From Synechococcus sp. JA-3-3Ab (GTDB lineage Bacteria > Cyanobacteriota > Cyanobacteriia > Thermostichales > Thermostichaceae), in NCBI RefSeq assembly GCF_000013205.1, contig NC_007775.1:806001-870000 (forward strand): a stretch of DNA of 64,000 nucleotides. The letters run 5' to 3'. The notes under the pieces were generated by a model. It was not told the DNA's origin. It ran no database searches and saw nothing but the letters and a program-made list of their open reading frames with translations. Within the stretch, counting starts at the first letter, position 1. Every line of letters begins with the position of its first letter. Of the stretch, positions 1-11,917 are shown in pieces. The position numbers and the translations under genes were made by a program.

Positions 1-2
1 AC

Positions 3-377
3 CCGGAGGAGCTGGTGGCCATTGTCTCCAATCTCATCGAGCGCTCCCGCGCGGCCAGCCCCTCGGAGGTAGTGGCCCGCGAGCTGGCCTCGATTCGCGC
101 CCTGCTATCGGAGCGAACTCTCCCCCCGACCATTCCCTCTCAGCCCCCCACCCCAACTCCTTTACCCCCACCGATTAAGGTGGAGCTGACACCACGGGAA
201 CAGCAGGTGTTGGAGAAGGTAGCAGAGGGTCTGATGAACAAAGAAATTGCCAAACAACTGCAAACCAGCGTGCGCAACGTGGAAAAATACGTCACCCGCC
301 TCCTCAACAAGACGGGCACCAGCAGCCGCACCGAGCTGGTGCGCTACGCCCTCACCTACGGTCTGATCCGGTTGTAG
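3..377 (+). CDS. LuxR-type HTH transcriptional regulator, 3' part
   Basis: The frame is open to the left edge, so the gene starts outside the window and only about 124 C-terminal residues are seen. A proline-rich linker (TPTPLPPP) leads into a LuxR/NarL helix-turn-helix: LTPREQQVLEKVAEGL, then MNKEIAKQL and the recognition-helix region SVRNVEKYV. This layout fits a DNA-binding output domain behind a missing N-terminal sensory or receiver domain. The missing part cannot be judged from here. The gene ends about 20 bp before the convergent DUF3352 gene. The target genes are unknown. Confidence 0.85.
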   Translation, partial: PEELVAIVSNLIERSRAASPSEVVARELASIRALLSERTLPPTIPSQPPTPTPLPPPIKVELTPREQQVLEKVAEGLMNKEIAKQLQTSVRNVEKYVTRLLNKTGTSSRTELVRYALTYGLIRL

Positions 378-398
378 CCCTCACCGCCGGCCCCTCTC

Positions 399-2045
399 TT
401 ACGGCTGTGGCTTGGGCGGCACCGTGACCAGCAGCTCCAGTCCAAGGGCATGATCTCCGACGGGGTAGCTGGTGATCCCCAACCCATCGATACGGGTCAG
501 TAGCTCGCGGGCCTCCGGCTCCAAGCTTGCCAGCCCACCCGGCAAAGCGGCTTCTAGCACTGTGCGGATGCCGCGCCAGTTGAGCAAAAAGTAGCCGTAG
601 TTGGGCTTGGGCAACTGCTCGTAGAGGGTCTTCAGCGGCTCGGTTTGAGGGATCCAATTGCCCTGGCGTTGGGCGAGGGTTTGCAGCGCCGCCGTGCTGC
701 TGGTCACGATCAAATAGTTGCCTTCCCAGGCGCGGGTCAAAAGCGGGCGGTTAAACAAGGGATCCGCCCACGTCACCTGTCCACCCGCCTCCGTTACCCC
801 TACTCCCGATTCTTGGGCCAGCCGATCCAACTGAGTCAGGGCCGCGTTGGCCTTGTCTTTTTGGCTGGTCTCGACGAGCAAAGCCGCCCCCATGCCCTGC
901 AAGAAGGGGTGGGCCTGGGCATCGGGCGCCACCAGCAGGGCCATCTCCCCGTCCAGCCAAGCCATCAGGTCTTGATCCAAATCCAGGCGGGTATTGGCCC
1001 GGAACTCGGCCCGCAGCTCATCCAGCAACTCTTTGGCCTGGGGATCCTTTTCCAGTTCAGAGACAACCGCTTGCCAGCGCTGGGCCACCTGCTGGGTGGT
1101 GATCACCGCCAGGGCACTGCCGGGCAGCCGCCGGATCAGCTCGCCCCGGGCGGTTTGCCACTTGCCCAGCAGCGGGGTTTGGGGATCCAGTTGGGTGAGC
1201 ATGCGCATCTGCAGGCCCTGCTCCCGCCAGTGGGCGGCCATGGCCAGAGAGCGCAGCGGCTGCAGGGATCCCAGCTCTTCCGGATCTAGATCCGGCATCC
1301 AATCTTTAAAGGATGTGGGGTCGTCGTGGAGGGCCTGGAAATTGAAGTAGGCAAAAGCCAGGGTGCCCGGCTTCTGGTAGAGATCGCCCACGGCGGTGCG
1401 GAAACCTTCGGCGCGGCTGATGGGCTCCGCCTCGCCGCGATAGACAGCAATCGCCCGCTGCATCACCTTGGGATCGTTGGCCAGGGCCACGAAGCGGTTG
1501 CCAAACTCCGCCGTCACCCACCGTTCGCCCGGCTTGCCGTTGGTTTGCACGTAGAGAGTCACTCCTTGCTCCTGGCGCTGCTCAAAGTTGGCCCCTTCTG
1601 CCTCTGCCTGTTGCCGCACTTGGGCCAGAAATTGCCTGGACAGATCGGCGTTGCGGGTGCTGGCTCCCCACAGGATCCCAGGCACCGGCTCCGCCGCCCC
1701 TGGCACCAAATTGGGGATCACCACCGCCAGCGTAAAGTGATCCCCGGCCCAAGCTTGCATCTCTTCCCGAGAAAACTCCTGGCCAGTGCTGGCCCAAGCT
1801 TCTGCCGTCCAGCTTTCCCAACGGGCCAAAAGGTCAGGGTGGGTGCGGAGCGACTCTTCCGGTTTGGTAGAAAGGGCCAGCACCAGAGGTGCCGATTGGG
1901 GAACCAGCGCCGTCTCGGGCAGAACATCGCCAGGCAACTGCACCTGGGGTGCCCTGAGCTGACAGGATCCCAAAAGCCAAGAGCTCCCCACCGCCATCAA
2001 CGTCAGGGAGAGCGGACGAGAGCGACGATAAAGTTGGGCCTGCAT
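399..2045 (-). CDS. DUF3352 domain lipoprotein
   Basis: About 548 residues resembling the cyanobacterial DUF3352 family, of unknown function. The ATG at 2045 is preferred because it gives a short basic N-terminus, a hydrophobic stretch and a lipobox ending LLGSC (Cys near residue 28), so the product is probably an exported lipoprotein. The frame stays open to a GTG at 2120 and contains another ATG at 2078, but these would bury the signal sequence. The rest is soluble alpha/beta protein with repeated hydrophobic strand patterns. It is convergent with the LuxR gene and may be co-transcribed with rnhA upstream. The family call rests on recognition of its overall character, not on catalytic motifs. 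Confidence 0.7.
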   Translation of the reverse strand: MQAQLYRRSRPLSLTLMAVGSSWLLGSCQLRAPQVQLPGDVLPETALVPQSAPLVLALSTKPEESLRTHPDLLARWESWTAEAWASTGQEFSREEMQAWAGDHFTLAVVIPNLVPGAAEPVPGILWGASTRNADLSRQFLAQVRQQAEAEGANFEQRQEQGVTLYVQTNGKPGERWVTAEFGNRFVALANDPKVMQRAIAVYRGEAEPISRAEGFRTAVGDLYQKPGTLAFAYFNFQALHDDPTSFKDWMPDLDPEELGSLQPLRSLAMAAHWREQGLQMRMLTQLDPQTPLLGKWQTARGELIRRLPGSALAVITTQQVAQRWQAVVSELEKDPQAKELLDELRAEFRANTRLDLDQDLMAWLDGEMALLVAPDAQAHPFLQGMGAALLVETSQKDKANAALTQLDRLAQESGVGVTEAGGQVTWADPLFNRPLLTRAWEGNYLIVTSSTAALQTLAQRQGNWIPQTEPLKTLYEQLPKPNYGYFLLNWRGIRTVLEAALPGGLASLEPEARELLTRIDGLGITSYPVGDHALGLELLVTVPPKPQP

Positions 2046-2141
2046 ACCCCACCTGCAACGAGCCGTCCTCTTGAGCATAGGCGATGGACTTAGCCCCTGT
2101 CTGTGATCCCAGGCCTTCACCGAAGTATCGAAATAAATCAG

Positions 2142-2642
2142 CTACTTGGGTCGGGCGCGGGCGACCAGCTCATCCACATACTCGTTCCAGCGCAGACCCC
2201 GATGGGCCGGGATCCAGGCCACCCGCACCTGCGGGCACTGCTGCTTGAGTTGATACAGCTCCTGCACCAGATCCAAGTTTTCCACCGGCCCCGTGCGCCG
2301 CCGCCACCCCTGCGCTGCCCAGCGCTCCATCCAATCGTTGTAGGTCTGTACGCAAAGGTGGGAATCGCTGTAGATGGTGTCTATGCTGTTGCTCTGGGTG
2401 TCGCGACAATATTGCAAAGCCCGAATGAGGCCGGTCAATTCCATACGGTTGTTGGTGCTGGCGGGATCCCCTCCGTAAAACTCATCCACAATCTGGTCAT
2501 CCTCAACCACCACCACCGCCCATCCCCCTGGCCCTGGATTGGGGGAACAGCCCCCGTCGGTAAAAATGCCACTAGGAGGGCAATCGGCCAGCCGTGGGGG
2601 AGGTGCTACTTGGCGGTTGCCCGGACGTAAGCTCTTGGCCAT
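2142..2642 (-). CDS. rnhA: Ribonuclease HI
   Basis: RNase HI cleaves the RNA strand of RNA-DNA hybrids. The acidic metal-binding residues are all visible in order: Asp in TDGGCSPNPG, Glu in NRMELTG, Asp in YSDSHLC and Asp in NEYVDELV, plus the His of IPAHRG. From the ATG at 2642 the protein is 166 residues, close to the usual 155. The frame is open further to 2744 but that extension lacks family similarity. RNase HII lies at about 30.8 kb, so the genome carries both classes. Confidence 0.92.
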   Translation of the reverse strand: MAKSLRPGNRQVAPPPRLADCPPSGIFTDGGCSPNPGPGGWAVVVVEDDQIVDEFYGGDPASTNNRMELTGLIRALQYCRDTQSNSIDTIYSDSHLCVQTYNDWMERWAAQGWRRRTGPVENLDLVQELYQLKQQCPQVRVAWIPAHRGLRWNEYVDELVARARPK

Positions 2643-2744
2643 GATGGGATCCCTAGCCGACACCGGCAACTGCATTCTACCCCCTGGAGGGCCTGTCGGC
2701 GCCGTCGTGGCTGGAAAAGTATCTTTTCGCGCTACCGGCAGCAT

Positions 2745-3058
2745 AAGCCTGTAGAGGCATCAGAAGCCGAGTTATTTGGCCAAACAGCGCGAATAAAAAC
2801 CCCCAGAAAAGCTGGGGGAGGAGTGGTGTGTTGAGGTGATGAATACTTGCATGATATCTCTTGAAGCCGGTGGGTAGCCGCAAATGGCAAACGATCTCTG
2901 CGTTTTCTTGCAGAAATCATTGCAAACGGGAGCAAGCGCCAGACACTAGAAATCAGGACGGTAGAGAAAATCTGTTCCCCCTTGGTTACAGATAGTGTTT
3001 CTCATCTGAACATATGCCTTACTAAGGGCTAGATGTAGAGAAGCCCTAGATAACTTTT
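2745..3058. other. Intergenic stretch holding a terminator
   Basis: No gene is recognised between rnhA and the DRTGG-domain gene. The stretch contains the minus-strand terminator at 2792-2818. A weaker hairpin (AGGGCT/AGCCCT, about 3024-3048) lies directly after the stop of the DRTGG gene but has no T-tract in the useful direction. The rnhA promoter must lie between the terminator and 2642. Confidence 0.5.
2792..2818 (-). terminator. Rho-independent terminator
   Basis: On the minus strand a 7-bp stem CCCCCAG/CTGGGGG with a short A/T loop is followed by TTTTTATT. It lies about 240 bp beyond the stop of the DRTGG-domain gene and just before rnhA, so it probably ends the long minus-strand transcript and separates it from rnhA. 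Confidence 0.75.
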
Positions 3059-4159
3059 TTATGCACCTGCTGCCGACGCTAGGGATTGTGTCAGGCCCAG
3101 ATGGGCATAAAGGCGGGAAAAGTCAAAGTTTGCTGACATTAACTCCTGGATGCAGCGAACCTTAACCTCCTCGTGCAGGCGGATCTGGCCGAAAACCCGC
3201 TCGATGCGATTGATGGTGGTGAAGGTATCCAGATCCACGGAGAGGATCGGCACTTCCAGTTCTTCGGCCCGCGCCCGGATGCGGGGATCCAGAGGCAGCT
3301 TGCCGGTCAAGATTAGGCAGAGGGTGGAGGTTTCCAGGGCGGCCAGTTGAATATCAGTGCGGTCGCCGCCGGTGATCACCGCCTTGTGCTCCAGCTTGCG
3401 GAAGTACTTCAAGGCGGAGTTGACGTTCATCGCCCCCACCGCGATGTCTTCGACCATCAAGTCCATCCGATCCGGGCAGCAGAGCACCTCGGCCTCCAGT
3501 TGCCGCGCCAGCTCCCCAACGCTGATGCTGCGCAAAATGCGGTGGGAGGGCAAAATGCCCAAAACCGGGATCCCTTGCGCCTCCAGAAAGGGTCGAACGA
3601 TGGTCTTTGCCGGCTCCATCTGGTCGGGTGGCACATCGTTGAGCAGCACGCCGGCCAAATGGGATCCCAGTTGGCGGTGGGCAAAGAGAAGAGAATCGAC
3701 CGCCAAAGGGGAATGGTAGCGGCTGATCAGCAGTACCTGAGCATCCAGGGCTTGGGCCATTTTGGCCAGGGAGAGGCCGAACAACTCGCCCTCGTAGAGA
3801 TCGGCCGGGCCCTCTAGCAGGATCAAATCCGCAGCGGATCCCGTGGCAAACTTCAGCAGAGGGGCGACAGAGCGCGCGGGATCTGGCTCCCCCGGAGACT
3901 GCTGGATATGGGTCAGCAACGCCTCTTCGTCGAGCTGGAAAAGCATGGGTGGCATCTGGGTCAGCCGCAGCGTCTCCGCTACAAAGCGCATATCCGGGTC
4001 TATCCCTTCCGGGGATTCATCCTCCCGGGCGCAAGATCCGAGCGGCTTCCCATAAGTAATTTTCACTCCTTGTTGCTGCAGATGCTTGGCTAAACCCAAG
4101 ACAGCCGCCGACTTGCCGCTGAAAGGTTCGGTAGAACCGATTAGGAGGAACTTGGACAC
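3059..4159 (-). CDS. Phosphotransacetylase-family protein with DRTGG domain
   Basis: About 366 residues. The N-terminus has a BioD/CobQ-like P-loop (GSTEPFSGKS, near residues 7-16). The C-terminal half carries a DRTGG-type motif (TGGDRTDIQ). This is the layout of the cyanobacterial phosphotransacetylase family, which resembles the N-terminal part of some Pta enzymes but lacks the catalytic phosphoacetyltransferase domain. It is therefore probably a nucleotide-binding regulatory protein, not an enzyme of acetate metabolism. The start is placed at the GTG at 4159, which has GGGAG six bases upstream. An in-frame TTG at 4186 lacks a ribosome site. It stands alone between KtrB and rnhA. Confidence 0.75.
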   Translation of the reverse strand: MSKFLLIGSTEPFSGKSAAVLGLAKHLQQQGVKITYGKPLGSCAREDESPEGIDPDMRFVAETLRLTQMPPMLFQLDEEALLTHIQQSPGEPDPARSVAPLLKFATGSAADLILLEGPADLYEGELFGLSLAKMAQALDAQVLLISRYHSPLAVDSLLFAHRQLGSHLAGVLLNDVPPDQMEPAKTIVRPFLEAQGIPVLGILPSHRILRSISVGELARQLEAEVLCCPDRMDLMVEDIAVGAMNVNSALKYFRKLEHKAVITGGDRTDIQLAALETSTLCLILTGKLPLDPRIRARAEELEVPILSVDLDTFTTINRIERVFGQIRLHEEVKVRCIQELMSANFDFSRLYAHLGLTQSLASAAGA

Positions 4160-4357
4160 GGAAAGCTCCCAATACGCAAGGGACAACGAGGGTGTAGCTG
4201 AGGTTACCTGTTACTCAGTCTAGCGGAGGCCGCTTGGGGGAAACCTCGGGGCTGCCTCCGAGGGAAGCTGGAGATTTCCCGGCGGGGCTGTGAGCTGGGG
4301 AACCACCTCCAACCTCTACTCTCCCCCTTTGGATTTCCTTGTCCTCTGGTCAGGAGA

Positions 4358-5815
4358 TTACCCGATTAAAATTGGCTCTTCCGGGTAGATCACCAACTGA
4401 CGCGGTTGCTGCTGGGCCAAAGCCAGGACAATGGTTAACGCCCCCAGCCGGCCCCAGAACATCACCAAAACGATAATCAGTTGGCCGAACAAATTCAGCT
4501 CCCCCGTGAACCCCGTCGAGAGGCCACAGGTAGCAAAAGCGGAGATGACCTCGAAGAGCACCGGATCCAGCCTGCTGTGGTGGTGGGTAATTAAGATCAG
4601 CCAAGTTGCCAATAGCACCACGAACAGAGAGACGGTCAACACCGCTGCTGCCTTGCGCACCATCGAGGGATCCAAACTGCGCCCCGCAATCTGGGCGCTG
4701 GGCAAACCGCGGGCATAGCCCCACAAGGCCAACACCAACACTGCCAAGGTGCCGGTGGTGATGCCACCCCCCATGGAAGCCGGAGCTGCCCCGATAAACA
4801 TGAGAGCCATCAGCAACAACTGACTTGCCGGGGTCAAATCCTCAATGGGGATCCCGGCGAACCCGGCGGTACGGGCCGAAACCGATTGAAAAAATGTCAG
4901 GCCCAAGCGGCGGGGCCAGCTTACCTCCTGCAAGGATCCCTGGGGCAAGCTCTCGGCCAAGAACATCCCCAGTCCGCCCGTGCAGAGCAAGACCACCACC
5001 ACGACCAGGGTGATGCGGGTGTGCAGAGAGGGGCGGTGGCCCCGGGGCCAAGTTAGCAGATCCGACAAAACCGGGATGCCCAAGCCGCCGATAAAAATCA
5101 GAGCCGCCAAGATCGCCAGCGACAGTCCATCGGTGGGGATCCCCTCTTGCCCAAATAGATCAAACCCGGCATTGCAAAAAGCAGAGACGGCGTGAAAAAT
5201 TGCCAGAAAAACCGCCCGACCCGGGCCATAGAGATCCCGCCAGTGCACCCAGAGCAGCAAAGCTCCGCCCAGCTCAATCAGGGTGACCCCGATCAACACC
5301 CGCCGCGTCAATTCGAGAATAGCCCCCGGATCGATCAGGCCCAGCGAGTTGCACAGCGCCAAGCGGTTGAGCAGGGAAATGCGCCGCCCGAGCAGTTGAA
5401 AGACCACCACCGCCAGCACCATGAAGCCGACCCCGCCAATTTGGATCAACAGCAGCAACACGATCTGGCCGAACAAAGTGAGATCCTCCGCCGCCACAAT
5501 CGTCGAGAGACCCGTTACGCTCAGGGCGGACATGGCCGTAAACAGCGCCTCATTCCAGCTCAAGGGATCCCCGCGCCCAATTCCCGGCAGCATCAGTAGC
5601 AAAGTCCCCACCACCGCCAGCAGGCCCAACCCCGCGACCAGGCGCAGGGGCGGCGGCAGCGGGCGACGCCTGTCCCCAAAAAAGAGCCGGTGTAAGCGAC
5701 TGGCCGGGATCCAAGAGGACTGAGGCAGCGTCGGGCGAGGGGTTCCTGAAGATCGGGGAGACACCCATCCCTCAGCCCCCTCGGGTTGCGGCGGCGGGAC
5801 GCAGCCCTCTCTCAT
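4358..5815 (-). CDS. ktrB: Potassium uptake channel subunit KtrB/TrkH family
   Basis: Integral membrane protein of about 485 residues, the pore-forming subunit of a Na+-dependent K+ uptake system. Many hydrophobic segments are visible, with TrkH/KtrB selectivity-filter-like loops, for example TAMSALSVTGLS, FHAVSAFCNAGFD, FFQSVSARTAGF and FEVISAFATCGLS. Four such P-loops are expected and four are seen. The start is the ATG at 5815, eleven bases after the ktrA stop, with GGGGG upstream; the frame remains open upstream but runs through ktrA. It pairs with ktrA in one transcript. Confidence 0.92.
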   Translation of the reverse strand: MREGCVPPPQPEGAEGWVSPRSSGTPRPTLPQSSWIPASRLHRLFFGDRRRPLPPPLRLVAGLGLLAVVGTLLLMLPGIGRGDPLSWNEALFTAMSALSVTGLSTIVAAEDLTLFGQIVLLLLIQIGGVGFMVLAVVVFQLLGRRISLLNRLALCNSLGLIDPGAILELTRRVLIGVTLIELGGALLLWVHWRDLYGPGRAVFLAIFHAVSAFCNAGFDLFGQEGIPTDGLSLAILAALIFIGGLGIPVLSDLLTWPRGHRPSLHTRITLVVVVVLLCTGGLGMFLAESLPQGSLQEVSWPRRLGLTFFQSVSARTAGFAGIPIEDLTPASQLLLMALMFIGAAPASMGGGITTGTLAVLVLALWGYARGLPSAQIAGRSLDPSMVRKAAAVLTVSLFVVLLATWLILITHHHSRLDPVLFEVISAFATCGLSTGFTGELNLFGQLIIVLVMFWGRLGALTIVLALAQQQPRQLVIYPEEPILIG

Positions 5816-5826
5816 CGGATCCCCCG

Positions 5827-6486
5827 TTACATCTCGTTCAGCCGCGAGATGTTGGTATTGGCCCCCAGCACCACCAGCAGATCCCCCTTCTCCAGCAGGT
5901 AATCTGCCGGGGGAGAAACCACCAACGATTGTTTTCGCTTCACCACCAAAACTGTGATGCCGAAGCGGCGACGCAAGTCCGACTCCGCCAGCGTATGGCC
6001 CACCAGCGCCTCCGGCACCTCCAGCTCGGTGATGCTGTAACCCGGCTCCAGCTCCAATTGATCTAGGATCCCTGGTGCCGTCAGCACCTGAGCCAAACGT
6101 CGCCCCGCCTCCTGCTCCGGCAACACCACCCGATCCGCTCCCACCCGCAAGAGAATCGAGCGTTGCCGCTCTGTCGAAGCCTTGCAAACCACGTTGCGCA
6201 CCCCCAAACTCTTGAGGGCCACCGTCGTCAACAGATTGCTCTCGAAATCGCTGCCGATGGCCACCACCACGGTGTCGAAGGAGAGAATATCCACCGCCCG
6301 CAGGGCATCCTCATCGCTGGAATCCAGCGCCACCACCTGCGTTAGCTGATCCGCCAGACGCTGCACAATCTCCCGGCTGCGGTCGATCCCCAAAACATTG
6401 TGCCCTCGCTCCATCAGCGTGAGGGCCAAGCTCGTGCCGAAGCGTCCCAGACCGATCACCGCATACTCGCGATCCGCCCGCCCCAT
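5827..6486 (-). CDS. ktrA: Potassium uptake regulatory subunit KtrA (RCK domain)
   Basis: About 219 residues. The N-terminal Rossmann fold binds NAD or ATP (VIGLGRFGTSLA, with the acidic residue in VLGIDRS at the end of strand 2). It is followed by a C-terminal RCK_C/TrkA-C domain (residues about 135-219). KtrA sits as a ring on the cytosolic face of KtrB and gates it. The ATG at 6486 has a purine-rich AAGGGGG upstream and begins just before the nucleotide-binding fold; a TTG at 6516 is possible. It overlaps nothing and is directly followed by ktrB. Confidence 0.92.
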   Translation of the reverse strand: MGRADREYAVIGLGRFGTSLALTLMERGHNVLGIDRSREIVQRLADQLTQVVALDSSDEDALRAVDILSFDTVVVAIGSDFESNLLTTVALKSLGVRNVVCKASTERQRSILLRVGADRVVLPEQEAGRRLAQVLTAPGILDQLELEPGYSITELEVPEALVGHTLAESDLRRRFGITVLVVKRKQSLVVSPPADYLLEKGDLLVVLGANTNISRLNEM

Positions 6487-6562
6487 GCGCCCCCTTGCCC
6501 TTCCTTGCAAGACCAAACACTGATCATATGCCGACGCAGCGGGATCCAGCAGGGCTGTGACC

Positions 6563-7909
6563 CTAGGCAGACTCAGGTTTAGGCAGGGTGGAAGGGTGAG
6601 GGATCAGCTCGTGCGTGGAACGGCGCTCCACCATCTCGGCCGTGATGCGCACGTATTTGATATCCCGGCGAGAGGGAACCTCGTACATCACGTCCAGCAT
6701 TAGCTCTTCCACAATGGCCCGCAGCGCCCGCGCCCCCGTTTTGCGACGGTAGGCTTCCTTGGCAATGGCAGAAATGGCAGCCGGCTCGAACTCTAGCTCC
6801 ACCCCGTCCATGCGCAACAGCTTCTGGGCCTGCTTGAGGATGGCATTTTTAGGCTGCGTCAAGATGGCCTCGAGGGCCTTCTCGTCCAGGGGATCCAGGG
6901 TAGCCACCACCGGCAGCCGCCCTATGAATTCTGGGATCATGCCGTACTTGATCAAATCCTCCGGCTCCAGCGCCTTGAGGGCATCGGCCAGGCGTTGCTC
7001 ACGGGTAACTGCTAGCTGCTCCCCTGGCTTGATAAAGCCCATCGACTTTTTGCCAATGCGCTGCTCGATCACCTTCTCCAGGCCGACAAAAGCGCCCCCA
7101 CAGATGAAGAGAATGTTGGAAGTGTCGATTTGAATGCAGTCTTGGTAGGGGTGCTTGCGCCCTCCCTGCGGAGGCACGTTGGCAATAGTTCCCTCCAGCA
7201 TCTTCAACAAAGCCTGCTGCACCCCTTCGCCGGAAACGTCGCGGGTAATGGAAGGGTTTTCGCTCTTGCGGGCAATTTTGTCGATTTCGTCGATGTAGAT
7301 GATGCCGCGCTGGGCTTCTTCCACATCCATGTCCGCCACCTGCAGCAGGCGCAACAGGATGTTTTCCACATCTTCGCCGACGTAGCCGGCTTCGGTGAGG
7401 GTAGTGGCATCGGCAACGGCAAAGGGCACATCCAACATGCGGGCCAGGGTTTCGGCCAGCAGGGTTTTGCCGGAGCCGGTGGGGCCAATGACCAAAATGT
7501 TGGACTTTTGCAGTTCCACCTCATCCAGCTCCGCAGCTCCGAGGCTGTTGGGGTTGGCCTTAGCAGCCAGCCGCTTGTAGTGGTTGTAAACCGCCACCGA
7601 CAGAACCTTCTTGGCCTTCTCTTGGCCAATCACGTACTGGTCAAGGTAGCGCATGATCTCGCGCGGCTTAGGCAACTGTGCCAGAGAAGGCAAGCTGCGA
7701 GAGGATTTTCTAGGAGTTTCGCGACGGCTGGCAGCAGGGGCTGTGGCAGGTGGGGTATTGCCGTCGTAGAGTTCCTCCTCCAAAATCTCGTTGCACAGCT
7801 CCACACACTCGTCGCAGATGTAGACCCCCGGCCCCGCAATCAACTTACGCACTTGATCCTGGGACTTATTACAGAAGGAGCATCTCAGGTGGGAGTCATG
7901 CTTGGCCAT
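6563..7909 (-). CDS. clpX: ATP-dependent Clp protease ATP-binding subunit ClpX
   Basis: Hexameric AAA+ unfoldase that feeds substrates to ClpP. The 448 residues show the N-terminal C4 zinc-binding domain (Cys 10, 13, 32, 35), Walker A GPTGSGKT (142-149), the pore loop GYVGED, Walker B IIYIDEID (203-210), sensor motifs and the C-terminal AAA lid. The start ATG is at 7909. clpX often follows tig and clpP in bacteria, but here it stands apart from clpP, between ktrA and a 540-bp gene-free stretch leading to ligA. Its promoter should lie in that stretch. Confidence 0.97.
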   Translation of the reverse strand: MAKHDSHLRCSFCNKSQDQVRKLIAGPGVYICDECVELCNEILEEELYDGNTPPATAPAASRRETPRKSSRSLPSLAQLPKPREIMRYLDQYVIGQEKAKKVLSVAVYNHYKRLAAKANPNSLGAAELDEVELQKSNILVIGPTGSGKTLLAETLARMLDVPFAVADATTLTEAGYVGEDVENILLRLLQVADMDVEEAQRGIIYIDEIDKIARKSENPSITRDVSGEGVQQALLKMLEGTIANVPPQGGRKHPYQDCIQIDTSNILFICGGAFVGLEKVIEQRIGKKSMGFIKPGEQLAVTREQRLADALKALEPEDLIKYGMIPEFIGRLPVVATLDPLDEKALEAILTQPKNAILKQAQKLLRMDGVELEFEPAAISAIAKEAYRRKTGARALRAIVEELMLDVMYEVPSRRDIKYVRITAEMVERRSTHELIPHPSTLPKPESA

Positions 7910-8451
7910 GGGATCCTCGTTGCTGTTTGCTCTTGGCTATTGTGTTCGGCGAATTCCAGGAAAGACAGGACGCTCTGGTGCTGCTTAAACGTGGGGCGCG
8001 GCCGCAGAGGCGTAGGAATACTGAAGGGACAGAACTTACTGACCTACTAGTCTAGCACTTCCTTCCAGCTTGTGGGCTTCCTAAGCCGGCTGTAGAGGAT
8101 AGCTCTGCGGCGATTGGATAGAAAGTTGATAAGAAAACCGCCCGACTCGACGTCGAGCGGCGGATGGTGTGAGGAGTGAACGGAAACATGCGTCTCCGCT
8201 ACTCTCATGATAGTGGAATGTTCCTAACTCTGGCAGAGACGGTCGTCGGAAGCAAGTGGGCTTTTTGGTTCGGTTGGATACCCTCTGGAGCGGAACCAGG
8301 GTAGATCTTGAGCACCAAAAAGGGGAAGGGACTGTCCGTGTTTCGTCCTCTTCCCCCTCTGGCGTCCACTCCTCACAGAATCGCATGATAAACCATCGCC
8401 AGGGCGAGGACAAGCCGGCCTTCCCAAATTTTTTCTCGTCAAGGATGGAGA
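7910..8451. other. Intergenic stretch between ligA and clpX
   Basis: About 540 bp with no recognisable gene in any frame. It holds a perfect 12-bp palindrome CTCGACGTCGAG at 8146-8157 and should contain the clpX promoter and the ligA 3' end signals. No clear terminator hairpin with a T-tract was seen. The reason for the length is not apparent. Confidence 0.4.
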
Positions 8452-10503
<2,052 letters not shown>

Positions 10504-10710
10504 TTAGGTTCAACGCTCTCATCTCTCTCAGGCTGCCGCTGCTCTGCCCCCTTGTCAGCCTAACCCCCAAAAAGCTGGGCAATGCAGATCCCAGCTTGCA
10601 GCTGCAGGCGAGATGAGGCGAGAACTCCCCGTAGAAGCGGGCTGGCGGTGCCGGAAGCAGAGGCCGGCTACCACAGCGGTTGCCACCCATGGAGCGCCTC
10701 GTAGTGGCGC

Positions 10711-11436
10711 CTACCTTATTTCCTGCGACTGCAAGTGCCCGTAGGCTTGGGCCGCAGCGGCCATTTCTGCCGCCTTTTTGGAGCGCCCCTCGCCGCGGCC
10801 CCAACATTGGCCGTGGCCCCAAACTTCCATGGTGAAGTGCGGCGGGTGTTCCCGGGCAGCCACCAGACGATATTCCGGCAAGGTGCCCCATAGGCGTTGG
10901 GTCAGTTCCTGCAGCGCGGCTTTCGGGTTGCGCCGAGTGGGATCCTGGAACCACTGCTCCACCCGTTGGCGAAAGTAGGGATCCAGCCAAGGATGCAGCC
11001 GGGCCAGGGTGTGCATGCCCCAGCTCAGGTATAGGGATCCCAACACCGCCTCAAAAGCATCGGCTAAGCGCCGCTCCCGTCCGGCCAGGTCGTTTTGGGA
11101 GCTGGATCCCACCTCAAGGTAGCGCTCTAGGCCATGCAGATCCGCCAGTTCCGCCAGGTGGGCATCGCTGATCAGATCCGAGCGAACTGCGGTCAGCTCT
11201 CCCACCGACAAGTGGGGATAGGACTGGAACAAGAACTCAGTGGCCAAAATGCGCAGGACAGAATCCCCTAAGAACTCCAGCCGGTCGTTGTTGCGCTGGC
11301 CATCCAGAGAAGGGTGAATCAAAGCTTGATCCAACAGATCCCAGCGCAGTTGCTCCAGCCAGGCGGGATCCTTGAACCCCAACCGGTTCAGCAGGTGCTC
11401 TAAGGCGCGGCGACGAGGTGGGATCGGCTCAACCAT
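10711..11436 (-). CDS. rnc: Ribonuclease III
   Basis: Cleaves double-stranded RNA in rRNA maturation and sRNA control. The 241 residues show the signature RLEFLGDSV (52-60) with its catalytic acidic residues, the second acidic cluster DAFEA (126-130), and a C-terminal dsRNA-binding domain (about 172-238: NPKAALQEL then KKAAEMAAA). The length is normal. It lies upstream of ligA on the minus strand and starts about 90 bp from the divergent RHH gene. Confidence 0.95.
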   Translation of the reverse strand: MVEPIPPRRRALEHLLNRLGFKDPAWLEQLRWDLLDQALIHPSLDGQRNNDRLEFLGDSVLRILATEFLFQSYPHLSVGELTAVRSDLISDAHLAELADLHGLERYLEVGSSSQNDLAGRERRLADAFEAVLGSLYLSWGMHTLARLHPWLDPYFRQRVEQWFQDPTRRNPKAALQELTQRLWGTLPEYRLVAAREHPPHFTMEVWGHGQCWGRGEGRSKKAAEMAAAAQAYGHLQSQEIR

Positions 11437-11527
11437 AAAACCTGCGGCAAAATCTCTACACCTAGAATGCTCTCAGTGCTCACCTTGTGCTACAGGAGTA
11501 GTATAAGCCTTTGGAGAGGATCCCTGC

Positions 11528-11860
11528 ATGCATGCCCACGCCCACCCTCGCACTCCCACCACCGAGATGGAGGTGACCAGCATTCGTCTGGAGCGGGAAC
11601 TGAAGCAACGACTGAAGGCGTTGGCCGGCGGCCAGGGCTACCAGGCCTTGATCCGCGAAATTCTCTGGGGCTATGTCTTGCGCCACTCTCAAGAGGCTGC
11701 CACCCTCACCGCCGAGGATATTCAGGCCAGTTTCCCCGCCACGGCTCAGCGGCCCCAGCGTTGCGCCCTCACTGGCCAGGCCATCCAGCCACAGGAGCCG
11801 ATGCTGCTGGGGTTGACTACGGACGGGAAATTGGTTCCCCTCAGCCCTGCCAGCCTCTGA
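11528..11860 (+). CDS. Ribbon-helix-helix domain protein
   Basis: 110 residues. After a short His/Pro-rich leader (HAHAHPRTPT) the segment EVTSIRLERELKQRLKALAG and the following helix fit a CopG/Arc-type ribbon-helix-helix DNA-binding fold (about residues 14-52). The C-terminal half carries CALTGQAIQPQEPM. No toxin gene is adjacent, so an antitoxin role is not supported. It is divergent from rnc across about 90 bp, so it may autoregulate that region. The function is unknown. Confidence 0.65.
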   Translation: MHAHAHPRTPTTEMEVTSIRLERELKQRLKALAGGQGYQALIREILWGYVLRHSQEAATLTAEDIQASFPATAQRPQRCALTGQAIQPQEPMLLGLTTDGKLVPLSPASL

Positions 11861-11917
11861 TTCTGGAACTCGAGTTAGTCCAGAGAGCCCTGGAGCAACC
11901 GACTCGACCGGCTTCTG

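Noticed and set aside
3024-3058. Hairpin AGGGCT/AGCCCT as a terminator
   Set aside because: The T-run is on the wrong side for the minus-strand gene and too far from the stem on the plus strand.
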